DNA from: 54-19 sp038245615
GTDB lineage: Bacteria; Chloroflexota; Chloroflexia; Chloroheliales; Chloroheliaceae
NCBI GenBank assembly: GCA_038245615.1
Contig: JBBRSG010000007.1
Coordinates: 11,334 to 75,333 of the forward strand
Direction: 5' to 3'
Length of the DNA: 64,000 nucleotides
The stretch's first letter is position 1. Each line of letters begins with the position of its first letter. Below the pieces are notes generated by a model. It saw nothing but the letters and a program-made list of their open reading frames with translations, had not been told where the DNA came from and made no database searches. The position numbers were made by a program, and so were the translations under genes. Of the stretch, positions 17,188-26,791 are shown piece after piece.

Positions 17188-19014
17188 CACCTTCCGTCCC
17201 GACATCAGTCGCTCGCGCTCTTCCTCGATGACCTTTTCTTCCAGCTTGGTGAAGAGGATTTCGGGTTTACGCAGAGTTTGACCGGCTGGGACTGGCTCAA
17301 TCGCCCATTTCGCACTCGGTTTGACCGCCAAAACCCCTTGCCGAGCCTCGCCACTATAGCTAGATTTGCCATCGGCGCTGGTTTCGTCAAAACCCAGATA
17401 GCCGTGCAGCTTTTGGGCCGCAAAGGGCAAGAAAGGATAGGTCAGAACTTTGAGAGTATTGATGACTTGAAGGGCCACCCAGAAGGTCGTACCCGCCGCC
17501 ACCCGGTCAGTTTTTATCACCTTCCAGGGGGCTTTTTCATCCAGATATTTATTGGCGACACTCGCCAGCGCCAGCGCCTCTTTAAGGGTGTCGCGGAAGT
17601 GTGCGCCTTCCAGCAAAGCCGTCACTCGCTCGAAAGCGGCGGCATTTTCGGCCAACAAAGCTTTATCCGCCGCGTCTAGCTCACCTGGTTCGGGTACTTT
17701 GCCGTCATAATTCTTGTAGACGTTGGTCAGCACCCGGTTGACCAGATTGCCATAAGTCGCCACTAGCTCGTTATTTATCCGGCTCACAAAATCGGCCCAG
17801 CTAAAGTTACTATCGCGAGTTTCGGGGGCACTCGCGGTGAAGTAATAGCGCAACTGGTCGGGCTGGTAGCGTTCCTCGACATCGGGCAACCACAGCGCCC
17901 AATTCTGGCTGGTACTCATCTTCTCGCCTTCCAGGTTCAGGAACTCGGAAGCCGGAACATCATAAGGCAGGGCCAACCCGCCATAGCCCAGTAATAGCGC
18001 GGGCCAGATAATCGTATGGAAAGTAATATTATCCTTGCCCAAAAAGTAATAGCCTTTGGCGGGGGCGTTCCCGGCCTCATCCAGTTTCCACCAGCGCTCC
18101 CAGGCATCCGGCTGACCCTGGATTTTGGCCCATTCGATGCTGGCGGAGAGATAGCCAATCACGGCATCGAACCAGACGTAAATCCGCTTGTCCTTATAGG
18201 TCGGGTCGTCTATTGGCACGGGTACGCCCCATTCCAGGTCACGGGTAATCGCCCGCCCGTGCAGGCCCTGTTCCAGCCAGTTTTTGGTATAGGCCACCGT
18301 ATTATCCCGCCAATAACTGCGGTCAACGCTGTTAATCCAGTCTTCTAGTGCGGGTTGAAGTTTGCCCAAATCCAGAAAATAATGTTCAGTTTCCCGAAAG
18401 GTAATCGGGCTGCCATCTTCGCGGCTATGGGGATTGCCCAGTTGAACCGGGTCGAGCAGCGTCCCGCAGCGGTCACATTGGTCGCCCCGCGCTTTTTCGT
18501 AGCCGCAATTCGGGCAAACCCCTTCGACGTAGCGGTCTGGCAGGAAGCGGCCCTGCTTTTCGCTATAGCTGCCGGTCATTTTTTCTTTGTAGAGATAGCC
18601 TTTGTGGAGCAATTTCAGGAAAATATCCTGGGTGACGGCGTAATGATTTTCGGTATAGGTTTTGGTAAACAGGTCGAACTCTATTCCCAACGCCTCAAAA
18701 GTTTTTAGAAATGACGCATGATACCGCTCGACAATTTCAAGAGGTGGAACGCCTTCCTGTTCGGCCTTAATCGTAATCGGAGTACCGTGCGAGTCGCTGC
18801 CACTGACCATCAGAACGTCGTTACCTCGCGCTCTCTGAAACCGCGCAAAAATATCGGCAGGCAAATATACCCCGGCTATATGCCCGGCATGAAACGGGCC
18901 ATTAGCGTAAGGCCAGGCTACGCTTACAAGAATCGGTTCGGCGGATTTATTACTGGGGTCATTTTTAACTTTGTTATCACTATTTTCATTAGGGTTAATA
19001 TTCTCGACGGTCAT
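17185..19014 (-). CDS. metG: Methionyl-tRNA synthetase
   Basis: Charges tRNA-Met with methionine. 609 residues. The class I signatures are HAGH (HIGH motif, about residue 41) and KMSTS in GEKMSTSQN. A zinc knuckle CPNCG...CDRCG lies near 145-165. It ends after the anticodon-binding domain without the C-terminal tRNA-binding extension seen in many bacterial enzymes. The first ~27 residues are a polar Asn/Asp/Lys-rich tail before the Rossmann core. The ATG at 19014 has a GGAGCGAAC sequence in front. The gene is transcribed on its own. Confidence 0.96.
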   Translation of the reverse strand: MTVENINPNENSDNKVKNDPSNKSAEPILVSVAWPYANGPFHAGHIAGVYLPADIFARFQRARGNDVLMVSGSDSHGTPITIKAEQEGVPPLEIVERYHASFLKTFEALGIEFDLFTKTYTENHYAVTQDIFLKLLHKGYLYKEKMTGSYSEKQGRFLPDRYVEGVCPNCGYEKARGDQCDRCGTLLDPVQLGNPHSREDGSPITFRETEHYFLDLGKLQPALEDWINSVDRSYWRDNTVAYTKNWLEQGLHGRAITRDLEWGVPVPIDDPTYKDKRIYVWFDAVIGYLSASIEWAKIQGQPDAWERWWKLDEAGNAPAKGYYFLGKDNITFHTIIWPALLLGYGGLALPYDVPASEFLNLEGEKMSTSQNWALWLPDVEERYQPDQLRYYFTASAPETRDSNFSWADFVSRINNELVATYGNLVNRVLTNVYKNYDGKVPEPGELDAADKALLAENAAAFERVTALLEGAHFRDTLKEALALASVANKYLDEKAPWKVIKTDRVAAGTTFWVALQVINTLKVLTYPFLPFAAQKLHGYLGFDETSADGKSSYSGEARQGVLAVKPSAKWAIEPVPAGQTLRKPEILFTKLEEKVIEEERERLMSGRKV

Positions 19015-19171
19015 TGTTCGCTCCTTCTAGCCAACGGTCTATCCTAATAATTGGTTAGCTAGTTATAGTATATAGCAGCTTTGGGCAAAAGGCAAGCCTG
19101 GGGGTCAGGGGAATTTACGATTTACCCCCAAAAGGGGCGAGGCCGCGATTTACGATTGGGGATTAAGAACC

Positions 19172-20113
19172 TCAGTCCTCAGTCCTCAATCCTCTTCCCC
19201 CCGTCCCCCGATACCGCCCTCGCAAATCGTTCAGGCGCACCTTGAGGACATCACCGACCATCCGCAGCGAGTCCTTGACTGGGCTGACCTTGCTGCCTCC
19301 GACATGATACCATTGCACCGGCACTTCCCGCACCCGATAGCCTTTTTTGCGGGCCAAAAACAGTACCTCAACATCAAAGCCCGTGACCATTGCGCCCCGC
19401 ACCTGCTGGCTATTTTCGCCATAAAGCTGGACGGCTTGAAAGAGGTCGTGGGCGGCGGCGCGAGTGAAAGCCTTAAAGCCGCATTGGGTATCCTGAAACC
19501 CGGTAAAAGTGGTCAGCCGCACCAGCAGATTAAAGACCCGTCCCATCAGGTGACGATAGAACGGTTCGTCGTAGCGGTGAGCTTCGTGACCTTCGCGGCT
19601 ACCGATAGCCACCGCGTAACCCTGTTCCAACCAGGGCAGTAATTTTTCCACATCGTCAATCGGGGTCGAGAGGTCGGCATCCGAAAAGAGGATATAGCGG
19701 CCCTGACCTTGCAGCATCCCACTGCGGACGGCAAAACCCTTGCCCCGGTGTTGGTTGGCGACCAACCGAAGCTGACAATTGACCACGCCCGCTTCGGTCT
19801 CGGCTTGACGGGCGCGGATTGTACGCTCCACCACCCCCGCCGTACCATCCTCGCTGCCATCGTCCACAATCAGCACCTCGGAGAGATAAGGCCGTCCATC
19901 CAGCCAGGCCAGTATTTTTTGCAGCGATTCGGGCAAACGACTTTCCTCGTTATAGGCTGGTATCACCACCGACAAAAAGAGTTCGCCGGTTTTGGCTTCT
20001 TTTTCGGCGGCCTCAGTCCCAATACCCGCCCCTTGCGTTGCCCGATGTCCGTTTATATTAAGTGCTTTATCTGTTTCGATATTTACCTCGTGCCGCTGGT
20101 TGTCTAATTCCAT
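19172..20113 (-). CDS. Dolichyl-phosphate-glucose-type glycosyltransferase (GT2, ALG5-like)
   Basis: Transfers a sugar from a nucleotide sugar to a polyprenyl phosphate on the cytoplasmic membrane. 313 residues from the ATG at 20113; AGGAAAG at 20124-20130 is well spaced for it, too close for the TTG at 20122. Motifs: VVIPAYNEE, VDDGSEDGT, the metal-binding FSDADLSTP, GSREG and QDTQCGFKAF. No C-terminal membrane helices of the DPMS type are seen. The ALG5-like donor would be UDP-glucose, but this is a family inference. Confidence 0.87.
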   Translation of the reverse strand: MELDNQRHEVNIETDKALNINGHRATQGAGIGTEAAEKEAKTGELFLSVVIPAYNEESRLPESLQKILAWLDGRPYLSEVLIVDDGSEDGTAGVVERTIRARQAETEAGVVNCQLRLVANQHRGKGFAVRSGMLQGQGRYILFSDADLSTPIDDVEKLLPWLEQGYAVAIGSREGHEAHRYDEPFYRHLMGRVFNLLVRLTTFTGFQDTQCGFKAFTRAAAHDLFQAVQLYGENSQQVRGAMVTGFDVEVLFLARKKGYRVREVPVQWYHVGGSKVSPVKDSLRMVGDVLKVRLNDLRGRYRGTGGRGLRTED

Positions 20114-20235
20114 TGAGTACAATCTTTCCTGACGAAAGTGGTTCTTAAAAATATGCGCCCGCCCCTCACCAGCGCCCCGCGAGTCTATATGATAGCGTGC
20201 CTAGCGTCAAGCCTGTTTAATAGACCTGGATGGTT

Positions 20236-20693
20236 TTATCGGGTTACAAGGTGACTACTGAGCCATTCGGTAAAATCATCCCGACCTAACTCGCCCGCTG
20301 CTACCTGCAATACGATTTGCTCTTGCTCGTCTACCGTCGCGTTAATCTCATAACCGTTCAAGACCAAAAACTTTTCCATCGCAGCGTGACCGATCCGCTT
20401 ATTACCATCTACAAACCAGTCAAGCGGTACTGAGTATCAATGCCGCCGGAAATCGCAGCGTGACCGATCCGCTTATTACCATCTACAAAGGGATGATTGA
20501 GAATAAGTGAAAAACCCAGCGCGGCAGCTTTTTCGGCAATGGTAGGGTATAGGTCTTGCCCGCCAAAAGTCATCCGCGGTTGAGCAAGGGCCGACTCAAG
20601 CCCGCCCCGGTCACGAATACCGGCTGACCCACCTGATTGCGACATAATCTGGAGGTAAGCTTCAAGTAACTCGTTAATTTCAAGATAGCGCAT
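20236..20693 (-). pseudogene. doc: Doc/Fic-type toxin gene disrupted by a 74-bp frame-shifting insertion
   Basis: Doc toxins AMPylate or phosphorylate targets such as EF-Tu. The first reading frame (20693 to 20409, 94 residues) contains the Fic core HPFVDGNKRIGHAA but then ends in an unrelated tail. The correct C-terminus, MEKFLVLNGYEINATVDEQEQ and onwards to about 20236, follows a second copy of the FVDGNKRIGHAA coding segment in another frame. The two copies are 74 bp apart, which is not a multiple of three. The N-terminal 94-residue product may still fold partly, but the helices after the Fic motif are lost. ATGA overlap with the antitoxin gene is intact. Confidence 0.85.
20378..20489. repeat. 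38-bp direct repeat inside the doc gene
   Basis: 20378-20415 and 20452-20489 are identical and encode the Fic core. The 36 bp between them (20416-20451) are not a copy of the neighbouring gene sequence, so this is not a simple tandem duplication. Confidence 0.92.
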
Positions 20694-20998
20694 CAGGCCA
20701 ACCGCCGATAGAGTTCAGCGTTTTTGGTAAGCACATAGGCCGAGGCTTGTTTGAAATCTTCGTCCAGAGGGGTGAGCCATTTTTCCAGGTCGTCACCGAC
20801 CAACTCCCGAACCGATAGGCCGAGTTTCGCGGCAGTATCCTTTACTTTGGCGATTTGGGCGGCAAGGTCGGGAATCCGCAAGATCGAGCCATCAATTTCA
20901 TACGCGGCTACTTCTTCCGGGGTATAGCCCAATTGGTCGGCGATGTCCTTTAGTTTGAGCCACTTTTCTTCGGATAGAGTAATTGTAATCGTCGTCAT
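20693..20998 (-). CDS. Antitoxin of a Doc-type toxin-antitoxin module
   Basis: 101 residues, ATG start, overlapping the toxin gene by ATGA. The N-terminus is a short beta-strand/helix segment suited to DNA binding. The C-terminal KQASAYVLTKNAELYRRLA ending is the conserved tail seen in small antitoxins paired with Fic/Doc toxins in Cyanobacteria and Chloroflexota. It is likely to bind and neutralise the toxin and repress the operon. It is intact although the toxin gene is damaged. Confidence 0.75.
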   Translation of the reverse strand: MTTITITLSEEKWLKLKDIADQLGYTPEEVAAYEIDGSILRIPDLAAQIAKVKDTAAKLGLSVRELVGDDLEKWLTPLDEDFKQASAYVLTKNAELYRRLA

Positions 20999-21194
20999 AC
21001 ATCCCTCACGCTATAATTTCGGCAATCAAGGCCTGGCTTTATTTTACTACATCATTTTACTACATCAAAGGCCGGGTGTAACCTGTTATTTTTGCAGTCG
21101 GGATTTTTAGCACAGAGCAGCGCGGCACAGAAATTGCTTTTGTGGCTTATGTTCTGGTTTATTTATTAAGTATGTAAGGGAAAAGGTAACATTT

Positions 21195-21509
21195 ATGGAA
21201 AATCAAGATTTGCAGGAACAACCGATTGCGATTGGGGCGATGGTTCAGGCCACCGATGGTTTTATTGGAAACGTAATCGAGATTATGACTGACGGTGAAA
21301 ACCACGAGTTAAGTGGGATAGTGGTTGAAAACGACCAACAAAACAAGAAATTTACTATTCCGGTCAATATGATTGAAAAGCAGGTCGGCACCCACGTGGT
21401 ACATCTAAATATCTCTAATTACGAGCTACAGCAACAAGATGTGGATATGGAAGTAGACACCGAAACCGGCAATATCGGTCATCCCGATTTCCCGATTTCG
21501 ATGAAATAG
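21195..21509 (+). CDS. Small acidic PRC-barrel-like protein
   Basis: 104 residues. The segment GAMVQATDGFIGNVIEIM followed by SGIVVEN and FTIPVNMIEK has the beta pattern of a PRC-barrel domain, a small fold used in RNA-processing and photosynthetic proteins and in many stress proteins of unknown function. The C-terminal third is very acidic. It stands alone, converging with the penicillin acylase gene 3 bp downstream. No specific role can be given. Confidence 0.7.
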   Translation: MENQDLQEQPIAIGAMVQATDGFIGNVIEIMTDGENHELSGIVVENDQQNKKFTIPVNMIEKQVGTHVVHLNISNYELQQQDVDMEVDTETGNIGHPDFPISMK

Positions 21510-21511
21510 GT

Positions 21512-23986
21512 TTAGTCCGTCGGGTCGGGCATAAGCTTCAAAACCCCGGCGGTGTGGGCGGCAAGAGTGGCCCGGCTGAATAGCATCGGATGGAGTTCGC
21601 CCGCCAGCCAGGGTTCTATCAGGTCAGCATAGTGGGGGCTGAAAGGCGAACCGCTCTGCCCGCCGGTGACCGTCATCAGCGAATTTTCCCAATTCGACAA
21701 ATCGGCAATCATCCGCCAACCCGGTGTCCCACCGTTAGCGGTGAACTGCCCGTCCTTATAGGCGTACGCCGTCTGAAAAATGGTATCGGCATCACCGCCA
21801 ACCGGCAGCGGCCCGCGATTGAAAATACGGTCAAGTGGCGGCTTTGCGCCCAGCACATGGCTAAAGGGCATCTGATGAAGCTTGCCCCACTCCCATTCCT
21901 TAATATCATCCCCGAATTTCTGGCGCAACCAGCCAACCGCCTTGCTGAACGCTTGCTGCAAAGCCGCTTCCCAACTCAGACCGGGCGGCAAGATGCTGGT
22001 ATCATTTTTTTCCAAGAACTCTATTAAGTGCGGCCCGGCCTTGCCCGAAAGCGCCGTCAGCGAAGAAATCCCGCCCTCGGACACTCCAAGATAATGGTCG
22101 GTGGCTTTCAGGCCCAATTGCGGCTCAAACACCAGCCGCAAGAGCTTGCCCATCGTGACCTGATACAGACAACCGCCTACACTATCGGCGGCTAAACTTC
22201 CATCCCAACTTGCCAGAGCCGCCAGAGCGCGGCGCTCCAACCCCTCATCTCCTACCAACTGCGTCAGATAGGGCCGAAATTTTAGCCCGGTCAGGCTAAG
22301 GACATCGGTCTGCATTTCACGGAAATCAGCGACACTATGGCGCTCTTTAGCCATGAGCAGTTGCCGGATACGCTCGGCCCGCGCTCCGGTCAAATAATCC
22401 CCTGGCAGAAAATAAGGATAGTCGTCGTCGGTTATTTTGTTGTTAGCTGTCACCAAAAAATGAGCTGGCGGGTTCAATATAGAGGGCAATTCTTCATACG
22501 GAATCGCATCCAGCCAGTCATATTCGCCAGTGTGACCGGGGTTGGGCAGCAGTCCCAGGCCTTTGGCTCTTATTGGGATATGTCCGGTATACTGGTAGCC
22601 GATATTACCCTCGACATCGGCATAATTAAAATTAAGCGACGGATAATGCCAGTTTTTCAGGGCTGCCCGGAACTCGGACCAGTTCCGCGCTCGGTTCAAA
22701 TCCAGCACCACATTTACCGAAATCGGGCGCTCGTATAGCGACCAGGCCAGGGCCACCGGCGCACTCTGCACGCTCCCGCCATCGGCTGCCACATTGCCCC
22801 CCAGTTGGAACTCGCTGACGATTGGGCCGTGTACCGAGCGGAACTGCTCCTGACGCACCGTGATGCCGCCCTTAACCTTGATTTCCTCAAAATGTGACTC
22901 GAAGTTGTGCCATTCGCCCTTATAAAAATAGCGGCGGGGGTTGAGCGAGTCAATCTGCTCGATAAAAGCATCCTGAAAATCAGCCATCGTGTTGGTCACG
23001 CCCCAGGCGATATGCCGATTATGGCCCAGCATTACCCCCGGCAAGCCCGGCAGCGTTGCCCCCATCACCTCGAAATCAGGCGCAACCAGGTGCATGGCAT
23101 AAAAGACCCCCGGCATCTGCATCGAAAGGTGTGGGTCATTCGAGAGCAAAGGCTGGCCCGTCGCGCTTTTCGTGCCGTCCACCACCCAGCTATTGCTGCC
23201 GCCCCCAGCCCGCACCAAACCCAGCAACTCGGTCAACCTGGAATATTCCTGCAAAATGGCTGAAAAATCCGCCCCGGCATAGTTTCCATCGGGCGGGATT
23301 ATCAGCGGATGTCCGGCTTCCGGGACGAGTTCCAGCTTGGCCGCCAATTCCGGCCCACCCGCCCGCAACACCTCGGCCCGCGCCAGTTCGGTCACAAAAT
23401 TATTCGACTGCCCGAAAGTAATCACATTCGACCAGGCCACTGAGTCGGTAGCAGTCCAGCTTTCGGGCTTGAAGCGCAGCAACGAGAATTCCACCGGCAG
23501 TTTTTTCAGCCCGATAAAAGTATTGACCCCAGCGGCGAAGCGTTCCAGCAGTTGGGCATCCTCGTGCTTGAGCATCCATTGATAGCTTTTTTCGGCCTCG
23601 CGGTACAGCTCGACCCGCCTTAAAAAGCGGTCAGCGGGCAGGGCTACCTCGCCAAAAATCTCCGAAAGTCGTCCAGCGGCAGTCCGACGTTGTAACTCCA
23701 TCTGCCAGAAGCGGTCCTGGGCCTGGACAAAGCCCTGCGCCAAAAACAGGTCTTCCAGACTTTCGGCATAAATGTGCGGAACGCCCCAGCGGTCACGGAT
23801 AACCTCAACCGTCGCCCGCAAGTCGTCGAGTTGCAGCGTCCCTTCAATTTTGGAATTAAAGCGGGTGCGTCCGGCCTGCCACGCGCTATAGCCCAGCATC
23901 CCTAGCGCCCCGCCCGCCAACAGCAAAGTCCGACCCGCCTTGCCGACTTGCGCTTTTTTAGAATTAATTAGAATATCTTTGTTCAT
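21512..23986 (-). CDS. Penicillin acylase family N-terminal-nucleophile amidohydrolase
   Basis: 824 residues. Made as one chain that cuts itself to expose an N-terminal serine. A hydrophobic segment near 18-35 without a clear cleavage site suggests export with a membrane anchor. The alpha-subunit motif DRWGVPHIYAES and AQDRFWQMELQRR are typical. Self-cleavage is predicted before Ser264 in RAGGGSNSWVV, and SNDPHL follows. The C-terminal NGGTPGWRMI and SGSPFSPHY motifs complete the family. Members hydrolyse penicillins, acyl-homoserine lactones or other N-acyl amides; the substrate here is open. Confidence 0.92.
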   Translation of the reverse strand: MNKDILINSKKAQVGKAGRTLLLAGGALGMLGYSAWQAGRTRFNSKIEGTLQLDDLRATVEVIRDRWGVPHIYAESLEDLFLAQGFVQAQDRFWQMELQRRTAAGRLSEIFGEVALPADRFLRRVELYREAEKSYQWMLKHEDAQLLERFAAGVNTFIGLKKLPVEFSLLRFKPESWTATDSVAWSNVITFGQSNNFVTELARAEVLRAGGPELAAKLELVPEAGHPLIIPPDGNYAGADFSAILQEYSRLTELLGLVRAGGGSNSWVVDGTKSATGQPLLSNDPHLSMQMPGVFYAMHLVAPDFEVMGATLPGLPGVMLGHNRHIAWGVTNTMADFQDAFIEQIDSLNPRRYFYKGEWHNFESHFEEIKVKGGITVRQEQFRSVHGPIVSEFQLGGNVAADGGSVQSAPVALAWSLYERPISVNVVLDLNRARNWSEFRAALKNWHYPSLNFNYADVEGNIGYQYTGHIPIRAKGLGLLPNPGHTGEYDWLDAIPYEELPSILNPPAHFLVTANNKITDDDYPYFLPGDYLTGARAERIRQLLMAKERHSVADFREMQTDVLSLTGLKFRPYLTQLVGDEGLERRALAALASWDGSLAADSVGGCLYQVTMGKLLRLVFEPQLGLKATDHYLGVSEGGISSLTALSGKAGPHLIEFLEKNDTSILPPGLSWEAALQQAFSKAVGWLRQKFGDDIKEWEWGKLHQMPFSHVLGAKPPLDRIFNRGPLPVGGDADTIFQTAYAYKDGQFTANGGTPGWRMIADLSNWENSLMTVTGGQSGSPFSPHYADLIEPWLAGELHPMLFSRATLAAHTAGVLKLMPDPTD

Positions 23987-24014
23987 AGCAAGCTCACACC
24001 ATCTATATTGAAAA

Positions 24015-25601
24015 CTACGCCGAATTTGTCAAAACTCCGTTATCAGGCAACAAAAAGCTTTGTTGAAAATATTGGTCTAAGGGTTGGCTAAGACCTTTAC
24101 CCAACTTCGGCAACTGCAATCCAGCTTCTAATAGGGCCTCTTGCGGCAAAAGCAACCGTTCTAAAGCTCGCGGCTCAACTTTAATCGCCCCATCCCCATA
24201 CGATTTGCCTACTAAAGCTAGATTTTCAAGGGTTTGCGGGTGTTGCAAAACTCTCATCAATTTATGGATATGTTCGGCGCTATTATCATAGGGGTACAAA
24301 CATAAAAAGCCGGTCAATGGTAAAACCCTGGCTTTATTATGAATAAAACGAATGTTACGACGACCCAAATAAGCAAAAAGAATCGGTGGCGGTTTACGGA
24401 CTTCCATTTTGTACCAGGGGCGGCGTTGCTTTATTAACTCCCTCTGATTAATACCATTTTCCTGGCCCACTTTCAAATAAGATTGAACAGCTTCTGGAAA
24501 ACTTTCAAGTTGCCGTCCATCCAATGCCAGTAACCGAGTCGGACGGCCTTTTGCTTCCAGTTGCGCTAGGGTGGCTTCGGTTATTTCCTCACGTGTAACA
24601 TCTCTGGTTCGCCCGATAGCAGTCAGCAAGAACTCGCTTGGAATAGCTAAGTTAGCGGCTTGCTCCTGGGTTAAAAAGAAAAACTCATTAGCTCCGGTGG
24701 CGATGCCGCGCATTACCCTGGCAAAATCAGCCAGAGTCGGCCCGGCTTCTTCGATTGTACCAGGTTGCCGCGAAAAGCCGGTTATTAAGCCTTCTTCTAA
24801 ATTTCTAGGCTGGATATTTAATCCGGTTGCGAATTCAAGGTTACAACTTTTACTCATCCAACCAGCCAGGCTCGAAGTTTGTTCGGCTTTACACTTTACC
24901 CAACAAAATTGGCTGGTTGGCTTACAATTAAGTATCAAGAAAATAAGCGGATTAGTATCTATCCCCGGAAACGGGGTAGCTTTGGGGTCAAAAGTAATCA
25001 CCGCGTCAAGTTTGTAATGGGCGGTAATCCACTTCCATAAAGTATTGGCGAAAACCCCTTCGCAAATATCAGCCGGTAAAATAAAGGCCAAACGGCCCTC
25101 AGACCGCAATAGTTGTAGGGCGCGTAGCAGAAAATAAACATGTAAACCGGCTCTACCATCAATATTTAGGCCAGTCAGGTCTTTTGCAAATTGTTTTAGC
25201 TGAATTTTATCTTCGAGCAATAGGCGATGATGCCGAATATAAGGGGGATTAGCAGCTATAGCCTCGAAAGTTCGGGCGGGTGGGTGAAGCACAAAATTAG
25301 TAATTTCAACTCGCCTCAAATCATTTTCGTCTAAATTATTCACATAGGCTTGCTCAAGGGCCAGCGGGTCTAATTCTGTCCCTAGTAATTCAATGTGCCG
25401 ATTCTCTCTATAACCTATAGTTTTAGCAGCTTTGAAAAAAGCCCCGGCTCCCACTGCCGGGTCAAAAATTGACTTCGCTCCACCCGCCGTAATATAACCG
25501 ACCATAGCCTCGGCTACCCAATCAGGGGTCCAGAATTGTCCTTTTTGCCTTAACTTTTCGCGGGCCGGGCCGTAGCTCGGGATTTTTTGCTCTACAATCA
25601 T
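24015..25601 (-). CDS. N6-adenine DNA methyltransferase of an AccI-type restriction-modification system
   Basis: 528 residues. Gamma-class order of motifs: motif X-like GQFWTP (about 21-26), motif I FDPAVGAGAFF (46-56), an ELDP acidic motif near 76, and catalytic motif IV NPPY (118-121). The C-terminal half is a target-recognition region of the Eco57I/TaqI-like type. Its start codon overlaps the stop of the restriction gene by ATGA, so the two are translated together. It protects host DNA at the sites cut by the neighbouring nuclease. If the partner is AccI-like the target would be GT(A/C)(G/T)AC, which is inference. Confidence 0.85.
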   Translation of the reverse strand: MIVEQKIPSYGPAREKLRQKGQFWTPDWVAEAMVGYITAGGAKSIFDPAVGAGAFFKAAKTIGYRENRHIELLGTELDPLALEQAYVNNLDENDLRRVEITNFVLHPPARTFEAIAANPPYIRHHRLLLEDKIQLKQFAKDLTGLNIDGRAGLHVYFLLRALQLLRSEGRLAFILPADICEGVFANTLWKWITAHYKLDAVITFDPKATPFPGIDTNPLIFLILNCKPTSQFCWVKCKAEQTSSLAGWMSKSCNLEFATGLNIQPRNLEEGLITGFSRQPGTIEEAGPTLADFARVMRGIATGANEFFFLTQEQAANLAIPSEFLLTAIGRTRDVTREEITEATLAQLEAKGRPTRLLALDGRQLESFPEAVQSYLKVGQENGINQRELIKQRRPWYKMEVRKPPPILFAYLGRRNIRFIHNKARVLPLTGFLCLYPYDNSAEHIHKLMRVLQHPQTLENLALVGKSYGDGAIKVEPRALERLLLPQEALLEAGLQLPKLGKGLSQPLDQYFQQSFLLPDNGVLTNSA

Positions 25602-26569
25602 TTTTCAGTAACTCCTGGTCTGGCAGAAGATAACTGCCCTAAAATTTCCAGGCTTTCTGGTTCAAGTAAAAAACTACCACCCTCAAAACGAACATAGGGC
25701 AAAATATGACCATTCTTGTCGGTTATGGAAGCGGCTACTAATTTTGGTTCGGTTTCCTGCTGGGCTAAAGCATAAGCATAGTAATAGCGGGCATTATAAA
25801 TGATTTTAGTGGTCGTTATCCCGCGTGGTTCTTGATAGATTTGCTGTCTGGGTTGCACCCGACCATCGGCTATAAGTATTTCCAATTCATTTAAGCTGAT
25901 ACCGTAAGCCAAATCGTAGAACGTATGCCAAATATGAATTGGTACTTTTCTTTGTTCTTGCCAATCTAACAGTGGTTTTCGGTCTTCTTCTTTGACAATG
26001 ATAGTAGGAACGATAGTGGTTTTTGGTAAACCAAGTCTACCATTTAACCATTTTTGTGGTTTAAGAGGTTGATTAAATCCCGGCATTTGCCTGGCCCGCC
26101 AGAGGCTATTTTCACATTCGATTGCAACTATAGCGGTTTTCAAAATTTCCTGTATCGTGTGGTCTTCTTCGGGAGTAAAAGGTAGCTCTTGCTCACCACC
26201 TAATGCCTCCACTAGCTTTTGAATCCGATCTTTATCTGAATTACGAAATACCAGCAGGTCAGGTCGTTTGAGTTTACCTAATCCGGCTTTTTCCAGGCGT
26301 TCAAAATATAACTCATACGCTCTGACATCATTTTCTGGAGCGACCCCACTAGGACCGTAGGGTAACGCGAAAAACCGTTCGCTTTTTTCTAAGACCTGAG
26401 TTAGAATTTTTTCACTCCACACCCCTTGTGACCACCTCATGAGAAAATCACTACCTCGTAAGCGGCGGGGATTAAGCTCAAAATCTAGCCAGGGAATTGG
26501 GCCAACAGCTGTAAACCGAAATTCGGTTTCTTCACCAGCCACGCTTAAAGCTCTCTCGAAGAGGCTCAT
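25598..26569 (-). CDS. Type II restriction endonuclease, AccI family
   Basis: 323 residues. The recognisable core is KRPDLLVF (Asp104), then AIECENSLWRARQMP (Glu151, Glu153) and NGRLGLPKTTIVPTIIV with IHIWHTFYDLAYG, a pattern I associate with the AccI restriction family. The presumed active site is PD...ExE rather than ExK, as in BamHI-like enzymes. It precedes its methyltransferase in the operon with ATGA overlap. A TGCTACAAT extended -10 lies upstream on the minus strand at about 26713-26721. The family call is from memory of the motif and should be confirmed by profile search. Confidence 0.72.
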   Translation of the reverse strand: MSLFERALSVAGEETEFRFTAVGPIPWLDFELNPRRLRGSDFLMRWSQGVWSEKILTQVLEKSERFFALPYGPSGVAPENDVRAYELYFERLEKAGLGKLKRPDLLVFRNSDKDRIQKLVEALGGEQELPFTPEEDHTIQEILKTAIVAIECENSLWRARQMPGFNQPLKPQKWLNGRLGLPKTTIVPTIIVKEEDRKPLLDWQEQRKVPIHIWHTFYDLAYGISLNELEILIADGRVQPRQQIYQEPRGITTTKIIYNARYYYAYALAQQETEPKLVAASITDKNGHILPYVRFEGGSFLLEPESLEILGQLSSARPGVTEK

Positions 26570-26791
26570 TACTCACCTCATTATTTTTCATTATCGCCTT
26601 GAATAACGATACTCTTTTTGTCGGCGGTTCAATTCTTGCTATGCCATGTTTGAAGTCACCCGGCGCAAAACGTTGCCTGTTTTATTGCTTTAGCGCATTT
26701 GCATTTCATTTATTGTAGCACAAAGTATAAAAGCTATCTTGCTAGGTGAATATATTCTAAAACCAAGTAAAAGAAAAGGATTATATCAGCG

